From positions 39,694,254 to 39,758,253 of the forward strand of contig OX424572.1 in assembly GCA_949152435.1 (NCBI GenBank): DNA of 64,000 bases. The letters run 5' to 3'. This document shows, in pieces, positions 11,420-24,407 of this stretch. Positions within the stretch are counted from its first letter, which is position 1. Each line of letters opens with the position of its first letter. A program made the position numbers and the translations under genes. The notes under the pieces were generated by a model. The model did no database searches. It saw only the letters and a list, made by a program, of their open reading frames with translations, and had not been told where the DNA came from. Source of the stretch: Gastracanthus pulcherrimus (lineage: Eukaryota > Arthropoda > Insecta > Hymenoptera > Pteromalidae).

Positions 11420-11766
11420 CATTCTCGCATGTATTTGGTATACGGCTACCAACAATAGAGTTAGTCGATTTTGGGATGGCGCCACGGGTGACTTAACAAG
11501 GCGAATAACAGACGATCGCGGGACCGTGCAAGAAGCAAAGCAACACGCAGTTGCTTGCGGCTTCGCGAGCGCGACTAAATAACTCGATTGTCTGCGATCA
11601 CGCGACGAGTGGACCGTATAGGTATTATTAATTGTGAAATCCTTCAAGTGTGTACGCGTACATTTTACGAGTGCCACAAAGTATAAGAAGTGTTGCACAA
11701 GTGAGGAGTTGCAGCCCAGTTGTAGATCGTGGAGAGGAGCTCGCAAACGTCCTCTGGCTTATTACT
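11420..11766 (+). promoter_or_regulatory. CpG-rich segment ending in a splice-donor-like site
   Basis: This segment is clearly richer in G+C and CpG than its flanks and ends in GTAAGTACTAG at 11,767. It could be a promoter with a non-coding first exon on the plus strand, perhaps of the channel gene whose last exon is at 14,416. No TATA box or long ORF is seen. The assignment is speculative. Confidence 0.25.
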
Positions 11767-11995
11767 GTAAGTACTAGGATAAACGGGGGTATTACTAAGG
11801 ATTTTCATAGAACGGAACAATAATAATAATAATAATAATAATAATAGTACGTTCTTTTTAGATAGTAATTATGGCAGAACTTTATTGTGCTAATCTTTTA
11901 TAAATGAAATTTGGTTTTTTGTTTGTTTCTTGTTGCTCAATCACACTGGAACAACGGAATTGATCGACTTTTTTCGCTTTACTAAAAACAAAGTA

Positions 11996-12559
11996 AGGTA
12001 AAGTACCCAGTACTGGGACAGTTTTTAATGTGATTCACGAACGGACAACGATTTTAGAACCAACAAGCAAAATTGTTCAAAACATTTAAATCTAACCATT
12101 AATTTGCAATGATTTTTACTTATTTATGCACATACAAATACATTAAAATGCTTTTCTATATAAAAGAGTATATTTGAAAAAAATGTACACAAGGATACAG
12201 AAGTGGGACGGACTATATCGACCTGGACGCAGTACTGGGACATCGTTTGGATGCAGTAGTGGGACATATATTATTAAATGTTTCCCACTACTATGTTATG
12301 CAAATTGAGAGGCATGTGAAGTGGGACTAAAATTCACCTATACACGCTTCTAAAACGTAACCTCAAAAGATTTGCATTTTGTTTTATAATAATTTTAAGC
12401 TCTAAATTAACAAAATATCGTCTTGACTACAAAGATAACATCATAAACAACGCTAATGCATCGATACTTTTATCAGATTTAATAGTAATAGAAGTGTTTT
12501 GCTACTGTCCCAGTACTGCTCCAAATTTTTACTTTGTCCCGGTACTGGGTTCTTTACCT
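11996..12559. mobile_element. MITE with repeated AGTACTGGGACA motifs
   Basis: Inverted ends begin AGGTAAAGTACCCAGTAC on the left and AGGTAAAGAACCCAGTAC on the right. TA is at both flanks (11,994-11,995 and 12,560-12,561), as for Tc1/mariner-like insertions. Inside, the terminal motif recurs at least five more times in both orientations, as AGTACTGGGACAT, AGTAGTGGGACAT, AAGTGGGAC and the reverse TGTCCCAGTACT. There is no coding capacity. Confidence 0.75.
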
Positions 12560-12561
12560 TA

Positions 12562-14380
12562 GGCTGTGTTGGCACTATGCTTTCTTAAAGTATTATTAAT
12601 TATAGTGTAATAAGCATTACATTGTAAGAGTTCTTGATTTTTATATTATTTATTATTTAAATAAATATTTATATTTTATTCAATTTATTATTTTTCCACC
12701 AAGGTATCTAAATGAAAGAAAGAAATAAATAGAGAAATTTGAAAGATTCATATATGTGTATGTATAAAAGAAATAATATTATAATTCTATGTTAAGCAAG
12801 TCGAATATCTTGCATTTATTTAATATCACAGTTCCATACCATAAAACAACTTGCGCTCACTCTTATATTCGTTAATAATAATAAGTAAACTAGCGAGTAT
12901 ACAAGTTAGCTGTCCAAATCATTTTATAAGAGCAGGAGGAGTGAGAACCTGTTTTCTAGGCGACTGTGCGCTGACTCCCGGTTTTTACATCAACTGCCAG
13001 CCCGAAAATTCATCATATGAAAGACCATATAACTAATTTAAAGAAATTTTTCACCTATAAAAGTAACTTTTTAATAGTGGCCGGAATTGTACCGAGGCTG
13101 GCCGGTATTACCCTGTGATGAGGAGTAAATCCAGTCAAAATTCTTTTTTTTATTTCGTCTTATAACTTCGATATCTTACAATTTTATATTAAACCAATAC
13201 GAAATATTTAAAGGCAATGGTTTGAACTAACAGAATAATTATTTAAAGTTAATAAAAAACAATTTGGAAGTGGAAATAACAAGCACGTTTGCTTAGGTGA
13301 CCGGCAATACCCCGTTCTCCCCTATATTTAACAAAGCTTCAACGCATTGCACCTACCTATTCGAAAGCTTTAAACGCTGATCGGTTGAGTGGCTTTGTCA
13401 TTTTCTTAAAGATAGATATTTTAAAATAATCTCACCCCTACGTAATTAAGTTTCTATTTTTAATTATAACTTATTATTTATTGCTCATTTAATAACATTT
13501 AAGTCAGAAAATTTTAATTTTTTAATTCACTTTGGAAAGGGAACATTAAATCCTGTCTTCGGTCCCAAAGGTAACAAATTATTTTTTATATAAACATTTA
13601 AATTAATTTCAATTATCAAAAAGTTATAAAGAAAAATAGGTTATTCTGCTCCAATGGCAGGCCGAGAAATACGTCTAACAATACTTTAGGCCTCCATGTC
13701 GAAATTAATCGCCATTGTTCTTTTATAAAAGGATTATTTTTTTAGATCCTATTATTTAACGGATTACTTTCGTATAAAGTATAACTTGGATTATACTAAA
13801 CGTTTACACATTTATGAATGTTACTCATTAAAAGTTGAGAAGTTAGTCCCAATTTTTACTTAATTTGTGTTAAAAGTTGAAAGTCGTGCATTGAATTAAT
13901 GTTAATACTCTAATACCTAGCGTTCTCCTGCGGGAACGTACATTTTTTTTCATTTTTCTTAAATTTTCACGCGATAAACTTAAAATTTTGCAAACAAAAT
14001 CTATGGATCAGATCAAAGTGGACTATTCCGCATCTCATAACGGGGAGCTAATAATAAGTGATTTTTAACCGCATAGGAGCCGAGATAACTAAACAAATTT
14101 TAAAAAAGCATTTAAGAGAGTTATACTTTCGGTACTCCATCAGTCAAATGCATGTTTGGTCGGTTTTGACTTCCATGGCAGGCAAAATCGTATGCGTAAA
14201 TGGTTGAGTGAGCGTGAAAAATTGTATTCGATTGTCTTTTTCTTTATATTAGATCTCAAAATTGGTGAATAAACATTTTGATCTTATTAAATATATTAAT
14301 TTGTTTTAATTTTAGAAATTAATACTTTTCACATTAGTTAACAAAAATTTTGTGATAATAAAAGCAGTTTCGTACAACTA
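12562..14380. other. AT-rich non-coding stretch
   Basis: No gene is called. 13,070-13,325 looks like a short repeat, with GGCCGGTATTACCC near 13,100 and GACCGGCAATACCCC before GTTCTCCCCTATA at 13,320. That last block recurs near 17,780. A 43-residue cysteine-containing ORF near 12,905-13,036 is not recognised. Confidence 0.35.
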
Positions 14381-14415
14381 ATGATTAGATTATTTCTTAT
14401 CATTTTGTTTAAAGC

Positions 14416-14695
14416 ATCTTTTGGAGGGATTTTTGGTCTGTGCGTCGGAGGATTATTCGTGAGTTTAGTAGAGTTTTTCTACGTTTTTATAAACAAGATT
14501 TTTCGTAACAACAAGCTGGAGAAGCACGCGAATTTCGCCAGCACTCCACCGGCCCGTGAAAATTTCAAAGTCGTCAGCATCGATAGATTGAACGATTGGT
14601 CGCGTAAAAAATTGGTCGCGACACCATGCAGAAGAAAGATATTTCGTTCAAACAGAATTACTCGTACTCACAGGAGATGCAAAGTGCCACCATAA
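14416..14695 (+). CDS. Last exon of a DEG/ENaC (pickpocket-like) channel, partial
   Basis: After a pyrimidine-rich acceptor ending TTTAAAG at 14,415, the frame reads ASFGGIFGLCVGGLFVSLVE then FFYVF. This fits the pre-TM2/TM2 region of amiloride-sensitive DEG/ENaC subunits (selectivity-filter region, then the SLVE motif and a basic cytosolic start). A basic tail of about 70 residues follows, to a TAA at 14,693. Such channels are trimeric sodium channels of the plasma membrane, and insect pickpockets act in sensory neurons and epithelia. The upstream exons with the cysteine-rich extracellular domain were not found in the window, so it may be an isolated or dead exon. The tail frame is uncertain because a second frame opens at 14,626. 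Confidence 0.5.
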
Positions 14696-15419
14696 ACAAT
14701 ACGAAATCTGATTTGCCAGACGATTTCATCAGACACTACGACACGATTTCACATTTCGCGTACTGTGTGGAAGTGATACTCAAGCTAGTCTCTGTGCGTA
14801 GAGCGTCGATCTCTCTTGCGTTTCAGGAAGTCAGAGGTCGATTGCGTGATATCGAGTCTCGGCTCGTCCCTTTTAAATCGTCGACCTCTTTGGGTGAGCT
14901 TGCAATGGCTGGGCTGTTCCCACCTTTGCACTGCGAATGCCAGGTAGTTGGTGTCTAATGTAGATGTCGGGGGGAAACTCAGTCGTTCCCGCACGCTCTC
15001 GATTTCGTCTGCGAGGGGTTCAATTCGAGAGGGATTTGTGCGAATTGGTACCGTTATACTTGCTCTCGGTCTCTTTGCCCCTCCCCCGCGGAGAGTGTAA
15101 GTGGGTATAATGCGAAAGTCTTTTACAAAGAAGAGATATTATGACGCACGTCGCAATAGTCGCCGTCGCGGCTACCTAAGCTGGAGAATTGTTGTGGGGA
15201 TGGATAATATGACTTTTATGGCTTTGACTCAAAATTATAGGGCTGTTGTTGAGACAGTTCTAGATTTAAAAATTGTACTGTACGGCGTAGTGTTTATTTC
15301 AATTTGTCGGAGTATAGTTTCTTATTATTAATGTCTTTTTATCATGCGAAATTGATGCACCGCATTAAAATTATAAAATACTGACTAATAATTTTCGTTT
15401 ACATTCACAAAATGTGTTG
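14696..15419. other. No confident gene
   Basis: Short ORFs at 14,626-14,958 and 15,101-15,331 lack recognisable domains. The first overlaps the channel exon in another frame and could be its true tail after a frameshift. A direct repeat ATTGGTCGCG at about 14,597 and 14,614 lies just where the frames cross. Confidence 0.3.
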
Positions 15420-15930
15420 TTTAACAGTGCATTCACAGTAGCGAGTGCCCGAGTCAAATACTCCCATGTATCCCAACGTACGAGTAACGCGAGTGAACCC
15501 TGGAGCACTCGTATTCCGGGAAATTTTCTCGCGTCCGAGAAGGCATCCGCGTGCGCTAGCCCTGATACAGGAACATCCGCACGCGCGTATGCCTACCCGG
15601 GAAAACGAGAAAAAATTCCGGAATACACGTGTTTCTGTGGCAAAGCTGTCGCACGGGGGTCGACTTCCAGGGTACACTCGCCATAACCCTGGGCGGGGTT
15701 GCTTACTAAAATTTCCCTAGCGATTGCATAGACAGCCTCGTATTTTCGACCAACTCGGAAGGTCGCTCCAGCACACCCTTGAACACGAGGGTACCGCAGG
15801 GACGCGAGTGACCTCACCTCTGCCAAACCTATGCCCGAGCACGACCCGCGTGCTTTTGCGTAACCCCTTCAGCGCGGGGGCTACCGCGAGGGCACGAGGC
15901 GTGAGACGCGCGTGTGGGCGCAGCCTTGAT
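15420..15930. other. GC- and CpG-rich island
   Basis: About 500 bp of strongly GC-rich sequence lie in an AT-rich setting. Overlapping ORFs on both strands are a by-product of low stop-codon density and show no family motif. CGAGTGCCCGAG-like and ACGCGAGTGA-like words recur. It could be a promoter island, a decayed exon cluster or foreign DNA. Confidence 0.35.
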
Positions 15931-16242
15931 AGATGCGAGTTTGATTTACATGAAAATATACGGTAATCCTAACGTCTTTCTGCGCTTCCCCCATTTAAAT
16001 ACATGATGATCGAAATAACCCCATTTTACTATACTATTTCAAAATTAATTTAAAAAATATTAAATATCACTAGGCAAATAAAACTTTTTAAATTTAAAAG
16101 TTTGAATGGTACATTTTTATTGACTGGTACTCATTTTTTCGAATAATTAAATGAAAATATTGTAAAAATTATTGGAATGTTTGTATGATGTTAATACGAA
16201 CACTCGTTTCTTAAAAATGATTTGAAAGTCTATCTTTGATAA

Positions 16243-17650
16243 AATTTCGATGATTGCTTCTAACAGCAAATTGTAGACGAGATTTTTCGAGTGTCTCATA
16301 CACTCTTTAACAAAAAATCTACTATATTTATTAGAATAAAAGAAACAACTACTCTGCGGGCAAATACCCCTCCCAGCATTTAATTAAACTGTTAATTCAT
16401 AAAATATGTAAATGTAATTAGTATTAAAAATTAAAATATTTTTCGTATTTATCCTGCAAGTTTCTCGTAAACTTGTTAAACGGATAAAACATGTTGCGCA
16501 TTTAGAGTGTTTCATATACTCTTTAATAAAAAATCTACTATATTCATTTGAACAACAGAAACAACTACTCTGCGGGCAAATACCCCTCCCAGCATTGAAT
16601 CAAACTGTTAATTCATAAAATATGTAGATATATTTTGACATTAAAAAAACAAAAATTTTTTGTATTTATCCTGCAAATTGAAGTTTTTTTTTCCTTTTTT
16701 ATAGCAATAAAGGGAAAACCATTTTAAAGTAGATTGTACAGTTTGTCTTTATTTTCAAGTCAAATTTAATAAGTTGGTTTTTAATATTATTTTTGTTTGA
16801 ATTTATCATTCTATTGTAATTATAAATTTTGCAGAAGAAAAATGTGGTGTTTGTGTTACATTGATTCTACAAAACGTTACAGGTATGAAAAAGTAATTAA
16901 ATTTAGTTGTTTTCTTTGATATACTGTTAAAAAAAAATTTTTATTTATTTTTTTAAATATACGTGCGTCTATGATAGAGACTGCCTGATCATACTGATGA
17001 GGCCTACAGGCAGTCTTGAGGCCGAAACGCTTTACATTTATAATATTAAAGGACCTATGTATTTCTTGCTTTGAAGAGGTAGACTCTTCTCTGTAAGAAT
17101 GAGTCTTACATATAAATACAGTGAAAAACTAAGAATACGATGTAATAGGTTTATCAGAAACCTACTTTAAAATGGTTTTCCCTTTATTGCTATATAAAAG
17201 GAAAAAAAAATTCAATTTGCAGGATAAATACAAAAAATGTTTGGTTTTTTAATGTTAAAATATATCTACATATTTTATGAATTAACAGTTTAATTCAATG
17301 CTGGGAGGGGTATTTGCCCGCAGAGTAGTTGTTTCTGTTGTTCAAATGAATATATTAGATTTTTTATTAAAGAGTATATGAAACACTCTAAATGCGCAAC
17401 ATGTTTTATCCGTTTAACAAGTTTACGAGAAACTTGCAGGATAAATACGAAAAATATTTTAATTTTTAATACTAATTACATTTACATATTTTATGAATTA
17501 ACAGTTTAATTAAATGCTGGGAGGGGTATTTGCCCGCAGAGTAGTTGTTTCTGTTATTCTAATAAATATAGTAGATTTTTTGTTAAAGAGTGTATGGGAC
17601 ACTCTAAAAATCTCGTCTACAATTTGCTGTTAGAAGCAATCATCGAAATT
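16243..17650. mobile_element. 1.4-kb inverted-repeat element with internal tandem units
   Basis: Two arms of about 490 bp are inverted copies (16,243-16,734 and 17,161-17,650), starting AATTTCGATGATTGCTTCTA. Each arm has two diverged tandem units of roughly 210 bp containing CTCTGCGGGCAAATACCCCT. The unpaired centre of about 425 bp carries the hammerhead ribozyme at 16,965-17,030. No protein is encoded. It behaves like a non-autonomous foldback element. The family is unknown to me. Confidence 0.8.
16965..17030 (+). ncRNA. Type III hammerhead ribozyme with kissing loops (copy 1)
   Basis: All conserved parts are present in order. Stem III 5' strand GCGT is at 16,965-16,968, with cleavage-site C at 16,969, so cleavage would fall after it. 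Stem I is TATGAT (16,970-16,975) with ATCATA (16,988-16,993). The core CTGATGA is at 16,994-17,000. Stem II is GGCC (17,001-17,004) with GGCC (17,020-17,023). GAA at 17,024-17,026 is followed by ACGC (17,027-17,030), which closes stem III. In addition AGACTGCCTG in loop I (16,978-16,987) is fully complementary to CAGGCAGTCT in loop II (17,007-17,016), a 10-bp kissing helix. Self-cleavage is inferred from the complete core. Stem III is only 4 bp, so activity of a single copy may depend on the tertiary helix. Confidence 0.85.
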
Positions 17651-18022
17651 GTAACAATTGTTTTCATACAAACGTATCTTATTAAATAAAAGTAGCTATA
17701 ATCTATCGATGTGAATATTTTCTCCATTCAATAAATTTAATATTTCTTAAAATTAAGTGATCGGGTTGACGCCGTTCTCCCCTATATGGGGAATAAGAAG
17801 TTTATTCCTCCTTATTCCTCGTATATATAGTTATAGTTGCCGTACAATTTCTTATTCCCTATCTCATATTCCTTTAGCGTGCAAGAGGCCGTACACATCC
17901 TCTTTTTCTCGCGCCCCTTGACATATATACTACCTATAGCTTGTGCTTCGAGCTCGCTCTCGCTTCCAAACTAACTATAGCGTCGTGTGCTGCCGCCGAT
18001 GACAATGGAGGGAGAGCGAGCC
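17651..18022. other. Non-coding, short repeats
   Basis: No gene. GCCGTTCTCCCCTATATGGGG near 17,770-17,790 matches the end block seen at 13,320. ATTCCTCCTTATTCC and its near reverse complement GGGGAATAAG lie around 17,790-17,870. Confidence 0.35.
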
Positions 18023-18391
18023 GTATTCGCTGTGAGCATATGGTAAATAATATATTATCTTATTTTCAAGAATAGCGCCATCTTATGATCGAATGACGTG
18101 ATCGGGGTAGTACAAAATATACAGGCTCTTATGGGCATTCAATGAAAATAATAATTTTTTAATTATTAATGAATCTGAGAATATCCTTATAATGTTTTTT
18201 AATAATAAATAAATATGTCAATTCAAGAAAAGAATTTGAGATTACACAAATTGTCAGAAACTTATAAAGAATTATTTTCATTGAATATCCATAACTAGAG
18301 CCTGTGTACTTTGTACTACCCAGATCACGTCACTCGACCGTAAGATAGCGCTATTTTTGTGTACAATATCTGTCGTGCTCACAGCGAATAC
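18023..18391. repeat. Inverted repeat beside histone H4
   Basis: GTATTCGCTGTGAGC at 18,023 pairs with GCTCACAGCGAATAC at 18,377-18,391. Further in, TAGCGCCATCTTATGATCGA pairs imperfectly with TCGACCGTAAGATAGCGCTA, and GGGTAGTACAAA with TTTGTACTACCC. Arms are about 120 bp and diverged. It is non-coding. Confidence 0.7.
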
Positions 18392-18521
18392 ACTCCTCTC
18401 CGATGCTCAACCAAACGCGGGATAAATCCACATTCAACGAAGCAATTCGTGCACCCACGAACATTCTAAGAGATGTTATTCACATCAAAAATAAATTGTT
18501 CAAATGTTTAAAATTTTTGGT

Positions 18522-18537
18522 GGCCCTGAAAAGGGCC
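18522..18537 (-). terminator. Histone 3' stem-loop of H4
   Basis: The minus strand reads GGCCCTTTTCAGGGCC followed by ACCA, 38 nt past the H4 stop codon. It matches the replication-dependent histone 3' stem-loop bound by SLBP. Confidence 0.97.
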
Positions 18538-18574
18538 GTTTGTTTTCTTATTTATTGATGACAGATCAGATAGT

Positions 18575-19539
<965 letters not shown>

Positions 19540-19567
19540 TTTTTTAATCATCTATAAATACCCAATC

Positions 19568-19583
19568 GGCCCTTCTCAGGGCC
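19568..19583 (+). terminator. Histone 3' stem-loop of H3
   Basis: GGCCCTTCTCAGGGCC followed by ACCA. The loop and flanks fit the SLBP-bound histone mRNA end. Confidence 0.97.
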
Positions 19584-19639
19584 ACCAAATCTTTTTGACG
19601 TTGGAATTAATTATAAATATGATTTTTTATTCCTTCTAT

Positions 19640-22229
19640 TAACACACTACAGTATTATTAAATCTGTTCCTTTACTATACATATCTGCTTTATGTTTTAT
19701 CAAAGAAACAACAATGTTTTGAAAATATATTCGATTTTTTGCTTTTTTAACGTAAAAACCTATTATATGACTTGGGAAGTTCGAATAAGCTACTCCCCAA
19801 AAATGTCCGCTGTATATATGTGTGTGTGAGTGTACGCGCGTATTTGTACAGTATGTGTGTTTAGCTCAAAATTTATAAATGTCGGATTTTGAAAATTTTT
19901 TTAATAAAGACCTGGTTTGTGAGAAGAAAATTTTTTACACTAAGACTATTTTCTTGCGTTAAAAATTTATTTCTCAAAAAACCATGTTTTTATTAAAGAT
20001 TATTTTTTAAAATACGAAATTTTGAAATTTAAAAAAATGGCTATTAAATTAAAGAAATTTTGGCAAACAACCATATATGTGTAAGAGTGTGTACGTAAGA
20101 GTGGATTTTTTTAAATATGAATTAACCACCAGGGCGTGCACTAGGGCGTAACATTTTGTCCTTACAAGGAGAGAATATGAGACGCGAGTCATGATTTTTT
20201 ATGAAACTTTAAAAAATAATTTACGAGTACCTAGAAATGACGTCTAGCATCCGCAGTCTTTTTAATAGGTTTTATATGGCGAGATATAGTTTAACATATT
20301 AACATAATCAGTATATCTCTGTATAAAATTTTTTAACATAAAGCATATGGTTAATGCTTTTGGCTAAATCTTGTGATACGGGGCCTATTTAATCAAACTA
20401 TGGATGCCAGGCTTCATTTCTAGGTACTAGACAATATATTTTAAATGTTTCGTAGAAAATATGTGTTGCTCTCTCCTTGTTAATAAAAGTACAAACTCAG
20501 CTTTTTAATATAATCTTTAAAAAAATATAGTATATTTGTGTTAATATAATATTGGAATATAATTTTTTAAAAAAATTATTTTTACGAAGATCGAAGTATA
20601 ATTTTGAATTTTTTTAAAGCTTCAAATTTAAAAATTATTTTTTTTAAAAGACTAAAATCCTTAATTTGTTCCTAGAAAAAAAGAATTCTGTTTTTATTTT
20701 AGTTTAGAGGTGTATGAAATTAAGAATTTATTTTGTTAGAAATATTTGCTAGATTTATACTTTTGTAATGTAAAACAATTTTAAAAAGTGATTGAAATGA
20801 TCTGATAACCTTATTGGTGCTAAATTCCAAAACTTGTAGTTAGATTGGGGTCCAGGCTGCAATACCAGGCCTTTTTACGTAAAATAGTGACCTTTATAGA
20901 TGCTAATATCAGAATACACGTATAAATAAATTGGGGTTAACTTAATATTTTTTATTATGAAAAGAAATTTCAATTTTAGACTTTCTCGACAATAGGCAAG
21001 AAAGTATAAAATGCAAACTGATTGCTCGTTGGGTATTTAATTGTTTTAAAGAGAATCTAATGGACTCTACGAGCTATAAACCCTTATACTACTCAAACGG
21101 ACTTTTGTCATTCCGCGTTCTCCAATTCGGATGGGTGACTGTATTATAACAGTCTTTTACCCTCCGAAAGAGAATTAATGCAAAAATAACATCCGAAAGA
21201 GAGGAGAGTTCAACAAAAAAATGAATAAATGTTTTGAATGTAAATAAAAGTTTAGAATAAGCTTTTATTAAGAAATAATTATAACATTATATAATAGCGT
21301 TTCGGCTCCAGTACTTTGCCAGTGAGACATCGTCAGTGCAATAAATATTTTTTAAATTGACAATATTTAGACTTGATGTCGCGTTTTTTGTAACAATTTT
21401 TATTTCATGCAGTTATATGGACTATTATTAAGTATATTTCATTAGTTTTATCGTAGGACCTTTATAAACTCTCATATAATTCTTTGTTTTTGCCATATAT
21501 CATACGAAAGACCCTCCTTAATACGAATAATGTTTACAAATAGGTATTTCGTGATCGAATTATTAATATTTTAGATTTATAATATAACTATATTTGCATT
21601 AATAGAACACTTTAGTATACATAACTTATAGGTGTAAGTATTGTCACTTGAAGGTTAAAAAGCCACTTAAGTATCAAATTATGCCTAAATCTAAGACATA
21701 TTATCGTTATAGAATCTTAAAGTAATAGTCAATTTACAAAAAAATTAAGATTTTTTTAGAATTACGTATACTATGCATATGCCCGTTAAGACCCGTTCAG
21801 CGTGTCCATTTAGCCACAAACGACTCTTCCACTTTGCAACCAAAATTTCATCCAAAATAAAAAATTATTTTTTTAAAACAAAGTGTGGATGGAGATCTTT
21901 CTATTAAATTCTAACTAACGAAACGTAATTTTGACAACTTACTTAGATTGTTTTTAAATTCATTTACGGTAAAAATTGAATTGACAAGTACAAAAAATAA
22001 CAATAATATTTAAAAATTAAAAGGGAAGAATATAAAATGTATTTCTTGATCGATGCGTGTGCCAATGGTAATGAACCTAAGCCAACGTGAATTGCTTTTT
22101 GAATTTAAAAAGAATAACTCGATTTGCAAAAGTTATAGTTTATTAAAGGTCCTTTGAGTGACGGCACACCGTTTAAACACCAAAAGGTGTCGGTCGGAGT
22201 GTCGTCGAGACGTTTTTATAGTTTTACCT
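19640..22229. other. Long AT-rich intergenic stretch
   Basis: No gene is seen in 2.6 kb. It has a TG-rich microsatellite-like run at about 19,815-19,860 and a hammerhead-like remnant on the minus strand at 21,297-21,336. Confidence 0.5.
21297..21336 (-). ncRNA. Degenerate hammerhead-like core (doubtful)
   Basis: The minus strand reads CTGACGA, then about 25 nt, then GCCGAAACGC, so the two conserved hammerhead core boxes are in the right order and spacing. The first stem II pair is U-C, stem II is weak, and no convincing stem I or cleavage triplet lies upstream. The downstream AT-rich flank resembles that after copy 2. It is probably a dead relative. Confidence 0.3.
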
Positions 22230-23280
<1,051 letters not shown>

Positions 23281-24407
23281 GTGTACGTGCTATCTTTTAA
23301 AACGAATTAATAAATTAGGTCTCAAATGTCAGTTCCGTAACATGTCGAAAACTCAAATTTCGATTTAAAACGACACTCTACGCAGGAGTAAGGTAGGTAA
23401 ACTTGACCTCTGACTTTTTTCAGAAGAAAATTTGTCAAGTGTGTGCACTGGAGGGTCTTTGATTACAAGAAACCATAGAGAGGAAGTCTATGGAGAGGTT
23501 ATGCTAAGCGGAGAACCTCACAGGTGAGGCGTTGGTCGGAGCCTTCACCCTTCCTCTTTAAAGGTAAGCATGAATAATCTACACATTATTCTTTCAGGTC
23601 TATACATGTACGCTAGGCACTCGAGTGGAATTTTCAATCAACATCTTCACAACAACAACACTACATTAGTCCTCATCTCTGCAGCTCAACTACTCTCTCT
23701 CTCAACGGAGAAGTGGGGGACCTGTGGCGGTGCGCGACGGTGGTCCCAGAAACCCTAGGCTAGTTCTACTCCACCTGAGACAGTGCCCGTGTGGAGTGGA
23801 ACCAGTATGGGGTAGAACCCGCGTGAGATAGAACCCGTATATCTATACTACTGAAGTCTTTATCCACGAGGTTTGGCAATCGCTGTGGTTAAAAGTACTA
23901 GGTTTGTAGGTATCACACCTAGTTGAACGTACTTTATTGATCGACCTCTTTCAGCTGAAAATTGTGATCTATTAGGGATTATCCATGGTTGTAAAGACCT
24001 TATGCGCGCGAAGAAGCTGCAGTGAGAGGATCCGTGCTTGTTTGGCTGAAGAGCAAAGCTATACAATGGGTTGGGTTCGCTTGGTGTAGTGTTATCGATT
24101 ATTTCTGAACTTGCATATATGGATATTTGTTTATGATAACGATGTTCTGCGCCGATGAAGCCGAAAAGGCAAGCTGGGGTTGGGTTGTCCTGCTAAGAGG
24201 CTGAATCAGAAAGAACGAACGTCATTTTGATAAGGAATTTAGTGCTAATGCATTGGTTGAAAAAAACCCGAATTTAAATAACTTCACGCTACCTGGGTTC
24301 GGGTAAAAGTTTTCGTGACATTACAAATCACTTTATTTCGAGACTTTATATCACTTTGTGAAATAAAATACAGTAAAAAGTGGTACAAAATTAAACAAAT
24401 TTTGTAC
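23281..24407. other. Unassigned, possibly decayed LTR retrotransposon interior
   Basis: No intact ORF with a family motif. Composition is less AT-rich than the flanks. Near 23,770-23,845 a phrase like GGTAGAACCCG and AGTGGAACCAG recurs three or four times. It lies directly upstream of a polypurine tract and LTR-like start, so it may be the gutted inside of a retrotransposon. Confidence 0.3.

Noticed and set aside
12851..13036. Cysteine-containing ORF, perhaps an extracellular exon of the channel
   Set aside because: The pattern CPNHFIRAGGVRTC does not fit the DEG/ENaC extracellular motifs I know, and there is no clear donor. Left unassigned.
14626..14958. 110-residue ORF overlapping the channel exon
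   Set aside because: No domain. It might be the true C-terminus after a frameshift, but the sequence alone cannot decide.
15405..15966. Five overlapping ORFs on both strands
   Set aside because: They are mutual shadows in a GC-rich island. None has a recognisable motif and none is clearly better than its antisense partner.
16243..17650. Penelope-like element as the source of ribozyme copy 1
   Set aside because: No GIY-YIG endonuclease or reverse transcriptase is present and the flanking repeats are inverted. The ribozyme is type III, whereas Penelope-like ones are described as type I. Not excluded for a distant derivative.
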